The translations under genes and the position numbers were made by a program. From assembly GCF_900102105.1 (NCBI RefSeq), contig NZ_FNBB01000003.1, positions 248,001 through 312,000 on the forward strand: 64,000 nt of DNA, in the 5' to 3' direction. The notes below the pieces were generated by a model, which saw only the letters and a program-made list of their open reading frames with translations, was not told the DNA's origin and did no database searches. This DNA comes from Agrobacterium pusense. GTDB taxonomy: Bacteria; Pseudomonadota; Alphaproteobacteria; Rhizobiales; Rhizobiaceae. Positions 9,491 through 17,500 of the stretch are shown here, piece after piece (the stretch's first letter is position 1; each line of letters starts with the position of its first letter).

Positions 9491-9514
9491 TACGGGGCGG
9501 TTTTCCGCCCCGTA
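9491..9514 (+). terminator. Hairpin after the OpgC-like gene
   Basis: TACGGGGCGG and CCGCCCCGTA form a 10-bp perfect stem around TTTT. The following T-run is weak, so termination efficiency is uncertain. Confidence 0.6.
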
Positions 9515-9666
9515 CTTGCGTGTGAAGCCATTCCTTTCTATATGCAGCCCTTAAATCCGCAGTATGCGAGACAGGACGGCCCGTTTGGTGGGCAGGGTTT
9601 CTCGCGGCGGATGACCGACAGGCGGCGGGGCCTTTACCCCCGTTATGACTGACGATGGGAAAAAAC

Positions 9667-10863
9667 GTGAATACGCTCGATTTTGACAAGAGGCCGGAAG
9701 ATACCCGGATCGTTGTCGCCATGTCCGGTGGCGTCGATTCTTCTGTTGTGGCTGGTATCCTCAAGCGCGAGGGCTATGATGTCCTCGGCATCACCCTCCA
9801 GCTGTATGACCATGGCGCCGCCGTGCACCGCGCCGGCTCCTGTTGCGCCGGCCAGGATATCGACGATGCGCGCCGGGTCTGCGAAACGCTGGGTATCCCC
9901 CATTACGTGCTGGATTATGAAGCGCGTTTCCGTGAAACCGTCATCAACCCCTTTGCGGAAGCTTATGCGATGGGTGAGACGCCCATTCCCTGTGTTGCCT
10001 GCAACCAGACGGTAAAATTCGCCGATCTTCTAGCGACCGCGCAGGAACTGGGTGCCGATGCGCTGGCCACGGGCCACTACATCCGTTCGCGGCCCAACCC
10101 CGTTCCCGGTCAGGCGGGCCGCCGCGCGCTCTATCGGCCGATCGATAGCGACCGCGACCAGAGCTGGTTCCTGTTCGCAACCACGCAGGAACAGATCGAT
10201 TATCTGCGCTTCCCGCTCGGTGGCCTCTCCAAGGCCGAAACGCGGGCTTTAGCGGAAGAAATGGGGCTTGTCGTTGCCAAAAAGGCCGACAGCCAGGATA
10301 TCTGTTTCGTGCCGCAGGGCAAATATACCGATATCATCAACAAGCTGAAGCCGAATGCGGCTCTGGCGGGTGATATCGTGCATCTCGACGGGCGTGTGCT
10401 CGGCCGCCACGATGGCATCGTGCATTATACGATCGGCCAGCGCCGCGGTATCGGTGTTGCGACGGGCGAGCCGCTTTACGTCGTGCATCTCGATGCGCGT
10501 GGCCGCCGGGTCATCGTTGGCCCGCGTGAGGCGCTGGAAACCCGCCGCGTCTATCTGCGTGACATGAACTGGCTGGGTGATGGCGACCTGGCCGTTGACG
10601 CCGGGCAGGGCTTCGCCTGCTTCGCCAAGGTGCGTTCCACCCGTCCTCCGACGGAGGCAGTGCTGCATGCGGATGAGAATGGTATCTATGTGGACCTGAT
10701 GACCGGAGAGGCGGGTGTCGCGCCCGGTCAGGCCTGCGTGCTTTATTCCGCGCCGGGCGCGGATGCCCGCGTGTACGGCGGCGGTTTCATTGAACGGTCC
10801 GAGCGCTCGGCGGAGGCCGAGGCGTCGCTCAAGGCGCTTCTGGAAAAGCCGGTTGCCGCCTGA
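9667..10863 (+). CDS. mnmA: tRNA-specific 2-thiouridylase
   Basis: MnmA makes 2-thiouridine at wobble position 34 of tRNAs for Lys, Glu and Gln, using ATP and a persulfide sulfur. The N-terminal PP-loop SGGVDSS is at residues 20-26. The catalytic cysteines lie in [10 protein letters not shown] and in DSQDICF, and the GQRRGIGV segment of the middle domain is present. I chose the GTG at 9667, giving [14 protein letters not shown] and 398 residues, because a GGGA Shine-Dalgarno sits before it. An ATG at 9655 would add four residues. A tRNA gene lies downstream, but on its own promoter. Confidence 0.95.
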   Translation: MNTLDFDKRPEDTRIVVAMSGGVDSSVVAGILKREGYDVLGITLQLYDHGAAVHRAGSCCAGQDIDDARRVCETLGIPHYVLDYEARFRETVINPFAEAYAMGETPIPCVACNQTVKFADLLATAQELGADALATGHYIRSRPNPVPGQAGRRALYRPIDSDRDQSWFLFATTQEQIDYLRFPLGGLSKAETRALAEEMGLVVAKKADSQDICFVPQGKYTDIINKLKPNAALAGDIVHLDGRVLGRHDGIVHYTIGQRRGIGVATGEPLYVVHLDARGRRVIVGPREALETRRVYLRDMNWLGDGDLAVDAGQGFACFAKVRSTRPPTEAVLHADENGIYVDLMTGEAGVAPGQACVLYSAPGADARVYGGGFIERSERSAEAEASLKALLEKPVAA

Positions 10864-10870
10864 AACCACT

Positions 10871-10904
10871 CGCTTTTTGCAGCGATGCGGAAAGCGAATT
10901 TTTT
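10871..10904 (+). terminator. Terminator after mnmA
   Basis: CGCTTT and AAAGCG pair across a 14-base loop and are followed by AATTTTTT. The stem is modest. Confidence 0.5.
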
Positions 10905-10917
10905 GCGCATCTTGCGC

Positions 10918-10946
10918 TTGACACTTTGGGGAGCGGCACCTTATAA
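10918..10946 (+). promoter_or_regulatory. Promoter of tRNA-Met
   Basis: TTGACA (10918-10923) and TTATAA (10941-10946) stand exactly 17 bases apart, with a GC-rich stretch after the -10 as in stable-RNA promoters. The tRNA starts about 50 bases further on. Confidence 0.75.
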
Positions 10947-10998
10947 GCCGCTCATCCTGATGGAACAGCCGGTCACATGACTGTCACGTTTCCCCTGT

Positions 10999-11075
10999 GG
11001 CGGGGTAGCTCAGGTGGTTAGAGCAGCGGAATCATAATCCGCGTGTCGGGGGTTCAAGTCCCTCTCCCGCTACCA
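10999..11075 (+). tRNA. tRNA-Met (anticodon CAT, elongator type)
   Basis: A 77-base cloverleaf with encoded CCA. The acceptor is GGCGGGG paired with TCCCGCT (G-U pairs at both ends). The D arm is GCTC/GAGC, and the anticodon stem GCGGA/TCCGC holds the loop ATCATAA. The TpsiC arm contains GGTTCAAGT. The anticodon stem lacks the three consecutive G-C pairs of initiator tRNA, so elongator methionine is the best call. A CAT anticodon can also be tRNA-Ile2 after lysidine modification, but the body resembles alphaproteobacterial elongator tRNA-Met. Confidence 0.93.
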
Positions 11076-11183
11076 CTTTCTTCATACGAAATAACCATAC
11101 CTCACCGTGCAGCGCGGGAGTTCGTTGCTTGTCTCAACGGAAAATAGCAATGGATCAGGCGCCTTTGCTGGCGAATCTCGCCC

Positions 11184-11225
11184 AAAAAAAGGGAAACCCG
11201 CTACTGCTAAAATGCAGCCAGCGGG
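11184..11225 (-). terminator. Possible minus-strand terminator hairpin
   Basis: CCCGCT (11197-11202) pairs with AGCGGG (11220-11225), with CTGC/GCAG inside. Read on the minus strand it is followed by TTTCCC and seven Ts (11184-11190). Confidence 0.4.
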
Positions 11226-11406
11226 CCTCAACCTCTACCCCCTCCCACAAGGGCGGCTGCACAAAAGCACACTGAATGAAATATGGCAAGATCAAGGCGT
11301 CATATTGTTGTTGCTGACAGGGTTGTTCTGCCATTCAGCCGCGTATGACGGGGCTCTCACCCGTAGTTTCAAAGGGGCGGGCGCGGGTGGCGACTTTAAA
11401 GAGGGT

Positions 11407-11431
11407 AAAAAAATGCCCGCTGACAGCGGGC
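11407..11431 (-). terminator. Minus-strand terminator downstream of tRNA-Gly
   Basis: GCCCGCT and AGCGGGC form a 7-bp stem with a 3-base loop. On the minus strand it is followed by A and seven Ts. It is the first strong terminator after tRNA-Gly. Confidence 0.75.
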
Positions 11432-11609
11432 AATCAGAGGGAACTGAGGTTAGGAGCCTCGGCGTTCAAACGGCCATCCTCGATATAGGTTCCGCACGGG
11501 GGACGATTTTTGTACCGCTCGTACACAGACAATATGAAGCCGGTGACGCCGCAACGAAAACCGCCGCTGCGAAAAAAATAAACATCCGGAAGATCATAAC
11601 TTGGGAAAC

Positions 11610-11684
11610 TGGAGCGGGCGAAGGGATTTGAACCCTCGACCCCAACCTTGGCAAGGTTGTGCTCTACCCCTGAGCTACACCCGC
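11610..11684 (-). tRNA. tRNA-Gly (anticodon GCC)
   Basis: A 75-base cloverleaf on the minus strand with encoded CCA. The acceptor is GCGGGTG with CGCCCGC, the D arm is GCTC/GAGC, the anticodon loop is TTGCCAA in a CAACC/GGTTG stem context, and the TpsiC arm contains GGTTCAAAT. Upstream on the minus strand a GCCGC-TTCG-GCGGC hairpin lies in the leader. Confidence 0.95.
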
Positions 11685-11938
11685 TCAAATCCACCGGTCC
11701 GGGGTAGTATGCTGAACCGTGGGCCGCCGAAGCGGCGACGGGCGCTATATCGCTCAATCGATTTTGGAATGCAACAGGGAAATGACAAAAACGCGAAAAT
11801 TTCTTTGAGAAATGCGACAAGCGGCGGAAAAGATTGATAATTTTTCCTGCAGCCGATTTTTCCCGCGTTGCCAATAGGCGGCTGCCCCCTTAATCATGAC
11901 GCAACGACAATGGAATCGGCAGAGGCAGGTGGCAGCAT

Positions 11939-12448
11939 ATGGCGGAGAATTCTCGCAAGACGGCAGCGGAGCTGTTCGAATTTCTCGATGGGCTCGGAAT
12001 TTCGCACACCACGAAACAGCACGAGCCTGTCTTTACCGTCGCGGAATCGCAGTCATTGCGCGACCTGATCCCTGGGGGCCACACAAAGAACCTCTTTGTA
12101 AAGGACAAGAAGGACCAGTACTTCGTTCTGACCGTGGAAGAAAACGCGGTGGTGGATCTGAAAAGCGTCCATAAGATCATCGGTGCTGCAAGCCGCGTGT
12201 CCTTCGGCCGGCCGGAAAAAATGCTCGAATATCTGGGTGTGGTGCCGGGTTCGGTCACGGTGTTCGGCGCAATCAACGACACGGACCGGCAGGTCACTTT
12301 TGTGTTGGATAGCGCGCTGCTGGAAAACGAACTTGTCAATGGCCACCCGCTCTCCAACGATCAGACGACGACAATCGCATCCGCGGATCTCATTCGCTTT
12401 CTCGAGGCGACCGGACATACGCCGCTTGTCTTGAAAGTCAGCGAGTGA
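11939..12448 (+). CDS. Prolyl-tRNA deacylase (ProX/PrdX, YbaK/ProRS editing-domain family)
   Basis: A free-standing editing domain of 169 residues that hydrolyses mischarged Ala-tRNA(Pro). The protein starts MAENSRKTAAELFEFLDGLGI and has the family pattern HEPVFTVAES...GGHTKNLFVKDKK, including the lysine of the YbaK fold. The C-terminal LIRFLEATGHTPLVL is also typical of the PrdX/ProXp-ala type. It is followed 53 bases later by the thioredoxin-TPR gene in the same direction, a common rhizobial neighbourhood. Confidence 0.88.
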   Translation: MAENSRKTAAELFEFLDGLGISHTTKQHEPVFTVAESQSLRDLIPGGHTKNLFVKDKKDQYFVLTVEENAVVDLKSVHKIIGAASRVSFGRPEKMLEYLGVVPGSVTVFGAINDTDRQVTFVLDSALLENELVNGHPLSNDQTTTIASADLIRFLEATGHTPLVLKVSE

Positions 12449-12501
12449 GATACGATCTTTGCTTCAATCAAGACATATGACAGAGGTTACGGGAGACCGG
12501 C

Positions 12502-13470
12502 ATGAGCGACACGAATAATCCTTACGGCGGTTCCTACGGCGGGCAGATGTCCGCAAGCGCGCACTATAGTGGCGAGCTGAATGGTGCGTCCTCCGGACAC
12601 ATCAAGGACACAACGACGGCTGGTTTCTCCAAGGACGTTCTCGAAGAGTCACGTCGTCAGCCAGTTCTCGTGGATTTCTGGGCGCCCTGGTGCGGCCCGT
12701 GCAAACAGCTGACGCCCGTGCTCGAGAAAGTCGTCAACGAAGCGAATGGCCGCGTGAAGCTCGTGAAGCTGAACATTGACGACCACCCGTCCATTCCCGG
12801 ACAGCTCGGCATCCAGTCTATTCCGGCAATCGTCGCTTTTGCGGATGGCCGGCCGGTCGATGGCTTCATGGGCGCGGTGCCGGAAAGCCAGATCAAGCAA
12901 TTCATCGAAAAGATTGCCGGCCCTGATGCAGGCGATCCCAAGGCGGAGATCGAGGCCGTTCTGACCGAAGCGAAACAGCTTCTGGCCGATGGCGATTTCA
13001 ACGGCGCAGCACAGCTCTTTGGCGCCGTCATGCAGGCGGATCCGGAAAACCCCGCAGCGATTGCCGGCATTGCCGAATGCATGATCGCCGCCGGACAATA
13101 TGAGCGGGCCAGTGAATTGCTGTCGTCACTGCCGGCGGAACTCAATGAGGATGCGGGCATTCAGCTCGTTTCGAAAAAGATCGCCCAATATGAGGAAGCC
13201 CGCAAGATCGGCGATCCCGTGGCGCTGGAAAGCGAACTGGCAGCCGACCCGGATCGACACGAGGCACGGGTTAAGCTTGCGAAGGTGCTGAATGCGCAGG
13301 GCCGGCGCGACGAGGCGGCGGATCATCTGCTCTACGTCATGCGTAAGGATCGGACCTTCGACGACGACGGCGCGCGCCGCCAGCTTCTCGAATTTTTCGA
13401 GGCCTGGGGCTTTAAGGATCCGGCGACCGTCGCGGGCCGCCGGAAGCTTTCGTCGATACTGTTTTCTTAA
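12502..13470 (+). CDS. Thioredoxin-domain protein with TPR-like tail (CnoX/YbbN family)
   Basis: A 322-residue protein with a thioredoxin domain (about residues 35-145) and a C-terminal TPR-like region (about 155-322). The redox motif is WCGPC with cysteines 64 and 67. The first 30 residues are a low-complexity Gly/Ser/Tyr extension. The E. coli relative CnoX/YbbN is a chaperedoxin working with GroEL and DnaK under chlorine stress. YbbN lacks the first active-site cysteine, whereas both are kept here, so this protein may also be a disulfide reductase. The downstream Lon-substrate-domain gene begins 68 bases later. Confidence 0.9.
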   Translation: MSDTNNPYGGSYGGQMSASAHYSGELNGASSGHIKDTTTAGFSKDVLEESRRQPVLVDFWAPWCGPCKQLTPVLEKVVNEANGRVKLVKLNIDDHPSIPGQLGIQSIPAIVAFADGRPVDGFMGAVPESQIKQFIEKIAGPDAGDPKAEIEAVLTEAKQLLADGDFNGAAQLFGAVMQADPENPAAIAGIAECMIAAGQYERASELLSSLPAELNEDAGIQLVSKKIAQYEEARKIGDPVALESELAADPDRHEARVKLAKVLNAQGRRDEAADHLLYVMRKDRTFDDDGARRQLLEFFEAWGFKDPATVAGRRKLSSILFS

Positions 13471-13537
13471 TGCGGGCATATCCCGGCCAGGCGGTTGATC
13501 CGCCGGCCGGCAGCAGTGAACAGGGGGCTTGATTCCC

Positions 13538-14209
13538 ATGCATGTCGGAAATGCAAGATATGTGAAGAGCGACGACCTGCCGGAAACCGTGCCGGTTTTT
13601 CCCCTTCCCGGTGCTCTTCTGTTGCCGGAAGGCCATCTTCCACTCAATATCTTCGAGCCAAGATATCTTGCCATGATCGACACGGCGTTGGCGGGTCACC
13701 GTCTCATCGGCATGGTGCAGCCAGCCCTTCATGTCATTGAATCGGGCCTAGAGGGCGGGCCGTTGAGTGCGGTTGGGTGCCTTGGCCGCATCACCTCCTT
13801 TTCCGAAACCGGCGATGGCCGTTACATCATCTCGCTCACCGGTGTGTGCCGTTTCCGTCTGCTGGAGGAGGTGGAGGCCGGCAAGCCCTATCGCAGTTTC
13901 CGTCACGCGCCCTTCATCGCCGATCTCTCCGGCGAATACGATGAGGAGGCCGTGGACCGTGAAAACCTGCTGCGGGTGTTCCGCTCGTTTCTGGATGCCA
14001 ACCAGCTGGAAGCGGATTGGGAGAGTGTGGAAAGGGCCGGCAACCGTGTTCTGGTCAATTCGCTTTCCATGATGTCTCCCTTTGGACCCGCCGAAAAACA
14101 GGCGCTGCTGGAAGCGCCCGATCTCAAGACGCGGGCCGAAACATTGATCGCCATCACCGAGATCGTTCTTGCCCAGGGATCGGGTGAGGGCGGCAACGTG
14201 CTGCAGTAG
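13538..14209 (+). CDS. Lon-type substrate-binding (LON_substr_bdg) domain protein
   Basis: A 223-residue protein made of the N-terminal domain of Lon protease without the ATPase or protease parts. Typical segments are [27 protein letters not shown] and [28 protein letters not shown]. The ATG at 13538 follows CAGGGGG; a TTG nine bases upstream is less likely. The function of stand-alone members is not established. The next gene, a Trm112-like protein, begins 10 bases after the stop, so the two are likely co-transcribed. Confidence 0.9.
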   Translation: MHVGNARYVKSDDLPETVPVFPLPGALLLPEGHLPLNIFEPRYLAMIDTALAGHRLIGMVQPALHVIESGLEGGPLSAVGCLGRITSFSETGDGRYIISLTGVCRFRLLEEVEAGKPYRSFRHAPFIADLSGEYDEEAVDRENLLRVFRSFLDANQLEADWESVERAGNRVLVNSLSMMSPFGPAEKQALLEAPDLKTRAETLIAITEIVLAQGSGEGGNVLQ

Positions 14210-14219
14210 GATCGCCGCC

Positions 14220-14408
14220 ATGGACGACAGGATGAACAACGTCGATCCGAAGCTTCTCGAATTGCTTGTCTGCCCTTTGACGAAGGGCCGCCTTTCCTAT
14301 GACCGTGCCCGCAATGAACTCATCTCCGAAAATGCGCGGCTTGCTTATCCAATTCGTGACGGTGTGCCGATCATGCTCATCTCGGAAGCGCGTAAAATAG
14401 AGGACTAA
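14220..14408 (+). CDS. Trm112-family small protein (UPF0434)
   Basis: A 62-residue protein with the family core [16 protein letters not shown] and [18 protein letters not shown]. Bacterial members are short zinc-ribbon-like proteins related to the eukaryotic methyltransferase partner Trm112, but this one has only one cysteine, so zinc binding is unlikely. Its role is unknown. An alternative start at 14232 would remove four residues. It lies 10 bases after the Lon-domain gene, in the same direction. Confidence 0.88.
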   Translation: MDDRMNNVDPKLLELLVCPLTKGRLSYDRARNELISENARLAYPIRDGVPIMLISEARKIED

Positions 14409-14527
14409 TCGCAGCTTCTTTTACTCTCCACAGATTGTCATGGCGCGAATTGACGAAGATGCGTTGACAACCATGCGTGGATTTGACCAGAGTCCCGCCC
14501 GACATGTCTGTTGCGGGGAGAGAACTG

Positions 14528-17500
14528 ATGTCGTTGCGCGCGCTCGTCCGGATTTCGCTGGTTGCGGTCTCAGCCGCCATGATTTTCGCGCCAGCCATGG
14601 CGGCGGAACCCTCCCGCAAGGTCGTGACCACCCAAAATGGCGATTATTTCGGCTTCGATCTCAGGACGGAGCAAAACGTCTCGTTGGAGCAATGTGGCGA
14701 GATTTGCGCCGGAGACACATCCTGCAAGGCCTTTACCTACAATCCAAAGGTGAAATGGTGCTTCCTCAAATCTGATTTCAATCAGCTGAACGCCTTCCCC
14801 GGTGCGGTTGCCGGCAAGATTGTCGAAGTGGCGACGGAAGCCGATATCGGCGCGCCGCAGCGCCTGTCCTTCGTCACTGACAGCCTGCAGCAGGAAGCGC
14901 GCCGAATGAAATCCGGCCTTGCGGCGAATGACGGTGAGGGCGGGCAAGGCGTGGAAGCCCTCGTACAGACGGCGCGGCAGCAGGCGGCCGGGGGCAATAT
15001 TCCCGATGCGGTTACGACCTATAAGCAGGCCCTTGCGATCACGCCAGACGACGGCGCGCTCTGGGCGGAGCTTTCCGAAAAGGCGGCGCAGGTCACCGAT
15101 AATTATTCGATCGCAGGGCAAGCGGCGTCTGCCGCCATCAATGCCTATCAGCTGAGCCGAACAGTCAGCGCCCGCACAGAAGCCCTGAACCGGCTGGCGA
15201 AGGCATTTGAAAGAACCCAGAATTATCGCGCAGCCCTCAATGCCTATAAGGAAAGCCTTGCGCTCACCGATGATGCACAGACAAAGGCGGCCTATGCCGA
15301 CCTGCGCACGCGCCAGGGTTTTCGCGTCATCAACAATACGGTGGATACGGACAGCGTAAGCCCGCGCGCCTGCGTGCAGTTTTCCGAACCGCTGGTGAAG
15401 AATGGCGTCGATTATTCTTCCTTCATCACGCTGGATGGGGCAGCCCCCAAGGCCATCGAGGCGAAGGGCAGCGAAATTTGCGTCGAAGGCCTGACCCATG
15501 GCCAGCGCTACAAGATCGCACTGCGCGCCGGCCTGCCGTCTTCCGTGGAAGAGCCGCTGGAAAAACAGGTCAATCTCGATATTTACGTGCGTGACCGCAC
15601 GGCCAGCGTGCGCTTCACCGGCGAGAATTTCGTGCTGCCGGGCAGTGCGCGCCGTGGCATTCCGATTGTCTCTGTGAATGCCGACAAGGCCGACCTGAAG
15701 CTTTATCGCGTCGGTGACCGCAATATCACCGCGCTGCTGGCAAATTCGCAGTTTCTGACGCAGATGGACGGTTACAATGCCGACCGTATCGAAAACGAAA
15801 TCGGCGAGCTTGTCTGGCAGGGCTCGATTGATATCCAGCCCGATCTCAACAAGGATGTGGTCACGAGTTTTCCAGTGGATGAGGCCTTGCCGGAGCGCAA
15901 GCCGGGCATCTATGTGCTGACTGCCGTGCCGCCGGGCACGGCGCCGGAAACCTGGGATTCGCGCGCCACCCAATGGTTCCTCGTGTCGGATACCGGCATC
16001 ACCACCTATGCCGGAACGGACGGTTTGAATGTATTTGTCCGTGCACTCGGCAGCGCCAAACCGCTTGCGGACGTGGATCTGCAGCTCCTGGCCAAGAACA
16101 ACGAGGTGCTGGGCACCGCGACAACCGATGCGGACGGCCGCGCGGTGTTCTCTGCCGGCCTGATGCGCGGCACGGCGGCTCAGGCGCCTGCCATCCTGAC
16201 GGCGCGCAACGGCGATAAGGATTACGTGTTCCTCGATATGACCCGTGCAGGCTTCGATCTTTCGGATCGCGGCGTGACGGGACGTGCAGCACCCGGTGCT
16301 ATCGACGTGTTCAGCTGGACCGAACGTGGCATCTATCGTGCCGGCGAGACCGTGCATGCCGCAGCCCTGGCCCGTGACGTTGACGGCAAGGCAATCGAGG
16401 ACCTGCCGCTCACTTTCATTTTCTCACGCCCTGACGGCGTGGAAGACCGGCGCTTTGTCAGCGACGGCAAGGCGCTTGGCGGTCATGCGGTGGATCTGCC
16501 GTTGCAGGCAAATGCCATGCGCGGCACCTGGACATTGCGCATCCATACCGACCCGAAGACGGCTGCGATCAGCGAAAAGAGCTTCCTTGTCGATGATTTT
16601 GTGCCTGACCGCACCGAGTTTGACCTCTCGAGCAAGGCAAAACAGATCGATCCGGGCGCAGAAACGGCAATCGACGTTGATGGCCGTTATCTTTATGGCG
16701 CGCCCGCTGCCGGCCTGACGCTGGAAGGGGAGGTCGCGATCAAGCCGACGCGCACCAGCGCCGATTTCGAAGGTTATTTCTTCGGCCTGGCCGATGAGGA
16801 AAGCGAAGAGGAAAACCGCACGACGCTTGCCGATCTGCCGGTCCTGGATGAAGAGGGCAAAGCGAGCTTCAACGTTGATCTCACCGATCTGCCATCCACA
16901 ACGCAGCTTCTCTCCGCCAACATCACCGTGCGCATGCGCGAAGCCGGCGGCCGCGCCGTGGAACGCTCGCTGGCGCTGCCCATCAAGGCGGAAGCATCCG
17001 TCATTGGCATCAAGCCGCAGTTTTCCGGCGATCTCGCCCAGAACTCCGTTGGACGTTTCCATATCATCGGTGTCAGTGCCGATGGTGCCAAACAGGCGAT
17101 CAATGGCCTGACCTGGAAGCTCATCAAGGTAGAGCGTAACTATCAATGGTATCGTCAGGGTAATTCCTGGCGTTATGAGCCCGTGGAATATACCAAGCAG
17201 CAGGAAACCGGCACGCTTTCGGTCGACGCCAATGGCGGCGAAATTTCCGTGCCGGTCACCTGGGGCCGCTACCGGCTGGAAGTGGAGGGTGCGGGTAATG
17301 GCGCACCGGTTTCCAGTGTCGAATTCGATGCCGGTTTCTATGTGGAGGCAAGCTCGACGGAAACGCCGGATGCGCTGGAAATCGCGCTGGACAAACAGAG
17401 CTACAAGATCGGCGATACGGCCAAACTCAAGGTCTCCTCACGTTTCGCCGGTGAATTGATGATAACGTCCGGTTCGGAAAAGCTGATTGCGGTACAGAAT

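Larger units (their letters stand above)
11076..11609. other. Gene-poor gap between tRNA-Met and tRNA-Gly
   Basis: I find no gene I can support in these 534 bases. Two hairpins with A-tracts on the plus strand would act as terminators on the minus strand (11184-11225 and 11407-11431). Two short overlapping minus-strand frames lie next to tRNA-Gly: one encodes a 43-residue signal-like peptide (11466-11597) without a Shine-Dalgarno, and the other ends at 11434 directly before the hairpin. Neither is strong enough to call. Confidence 0.5.

Noticed and set aside
11107-11631. Plus-strand open frame of 174 codons across the tRNA gap
   Set aside because: It has no Shine-Dalgarno, has a mixed low-complexity composition, and runs into the tRNA-Gly gene.
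11434-11874. Minus-strand open frame of 146 codons
   Set aside because: It reads straight through the tRNA-Gly gene, so most of it cannot be a protein gene.
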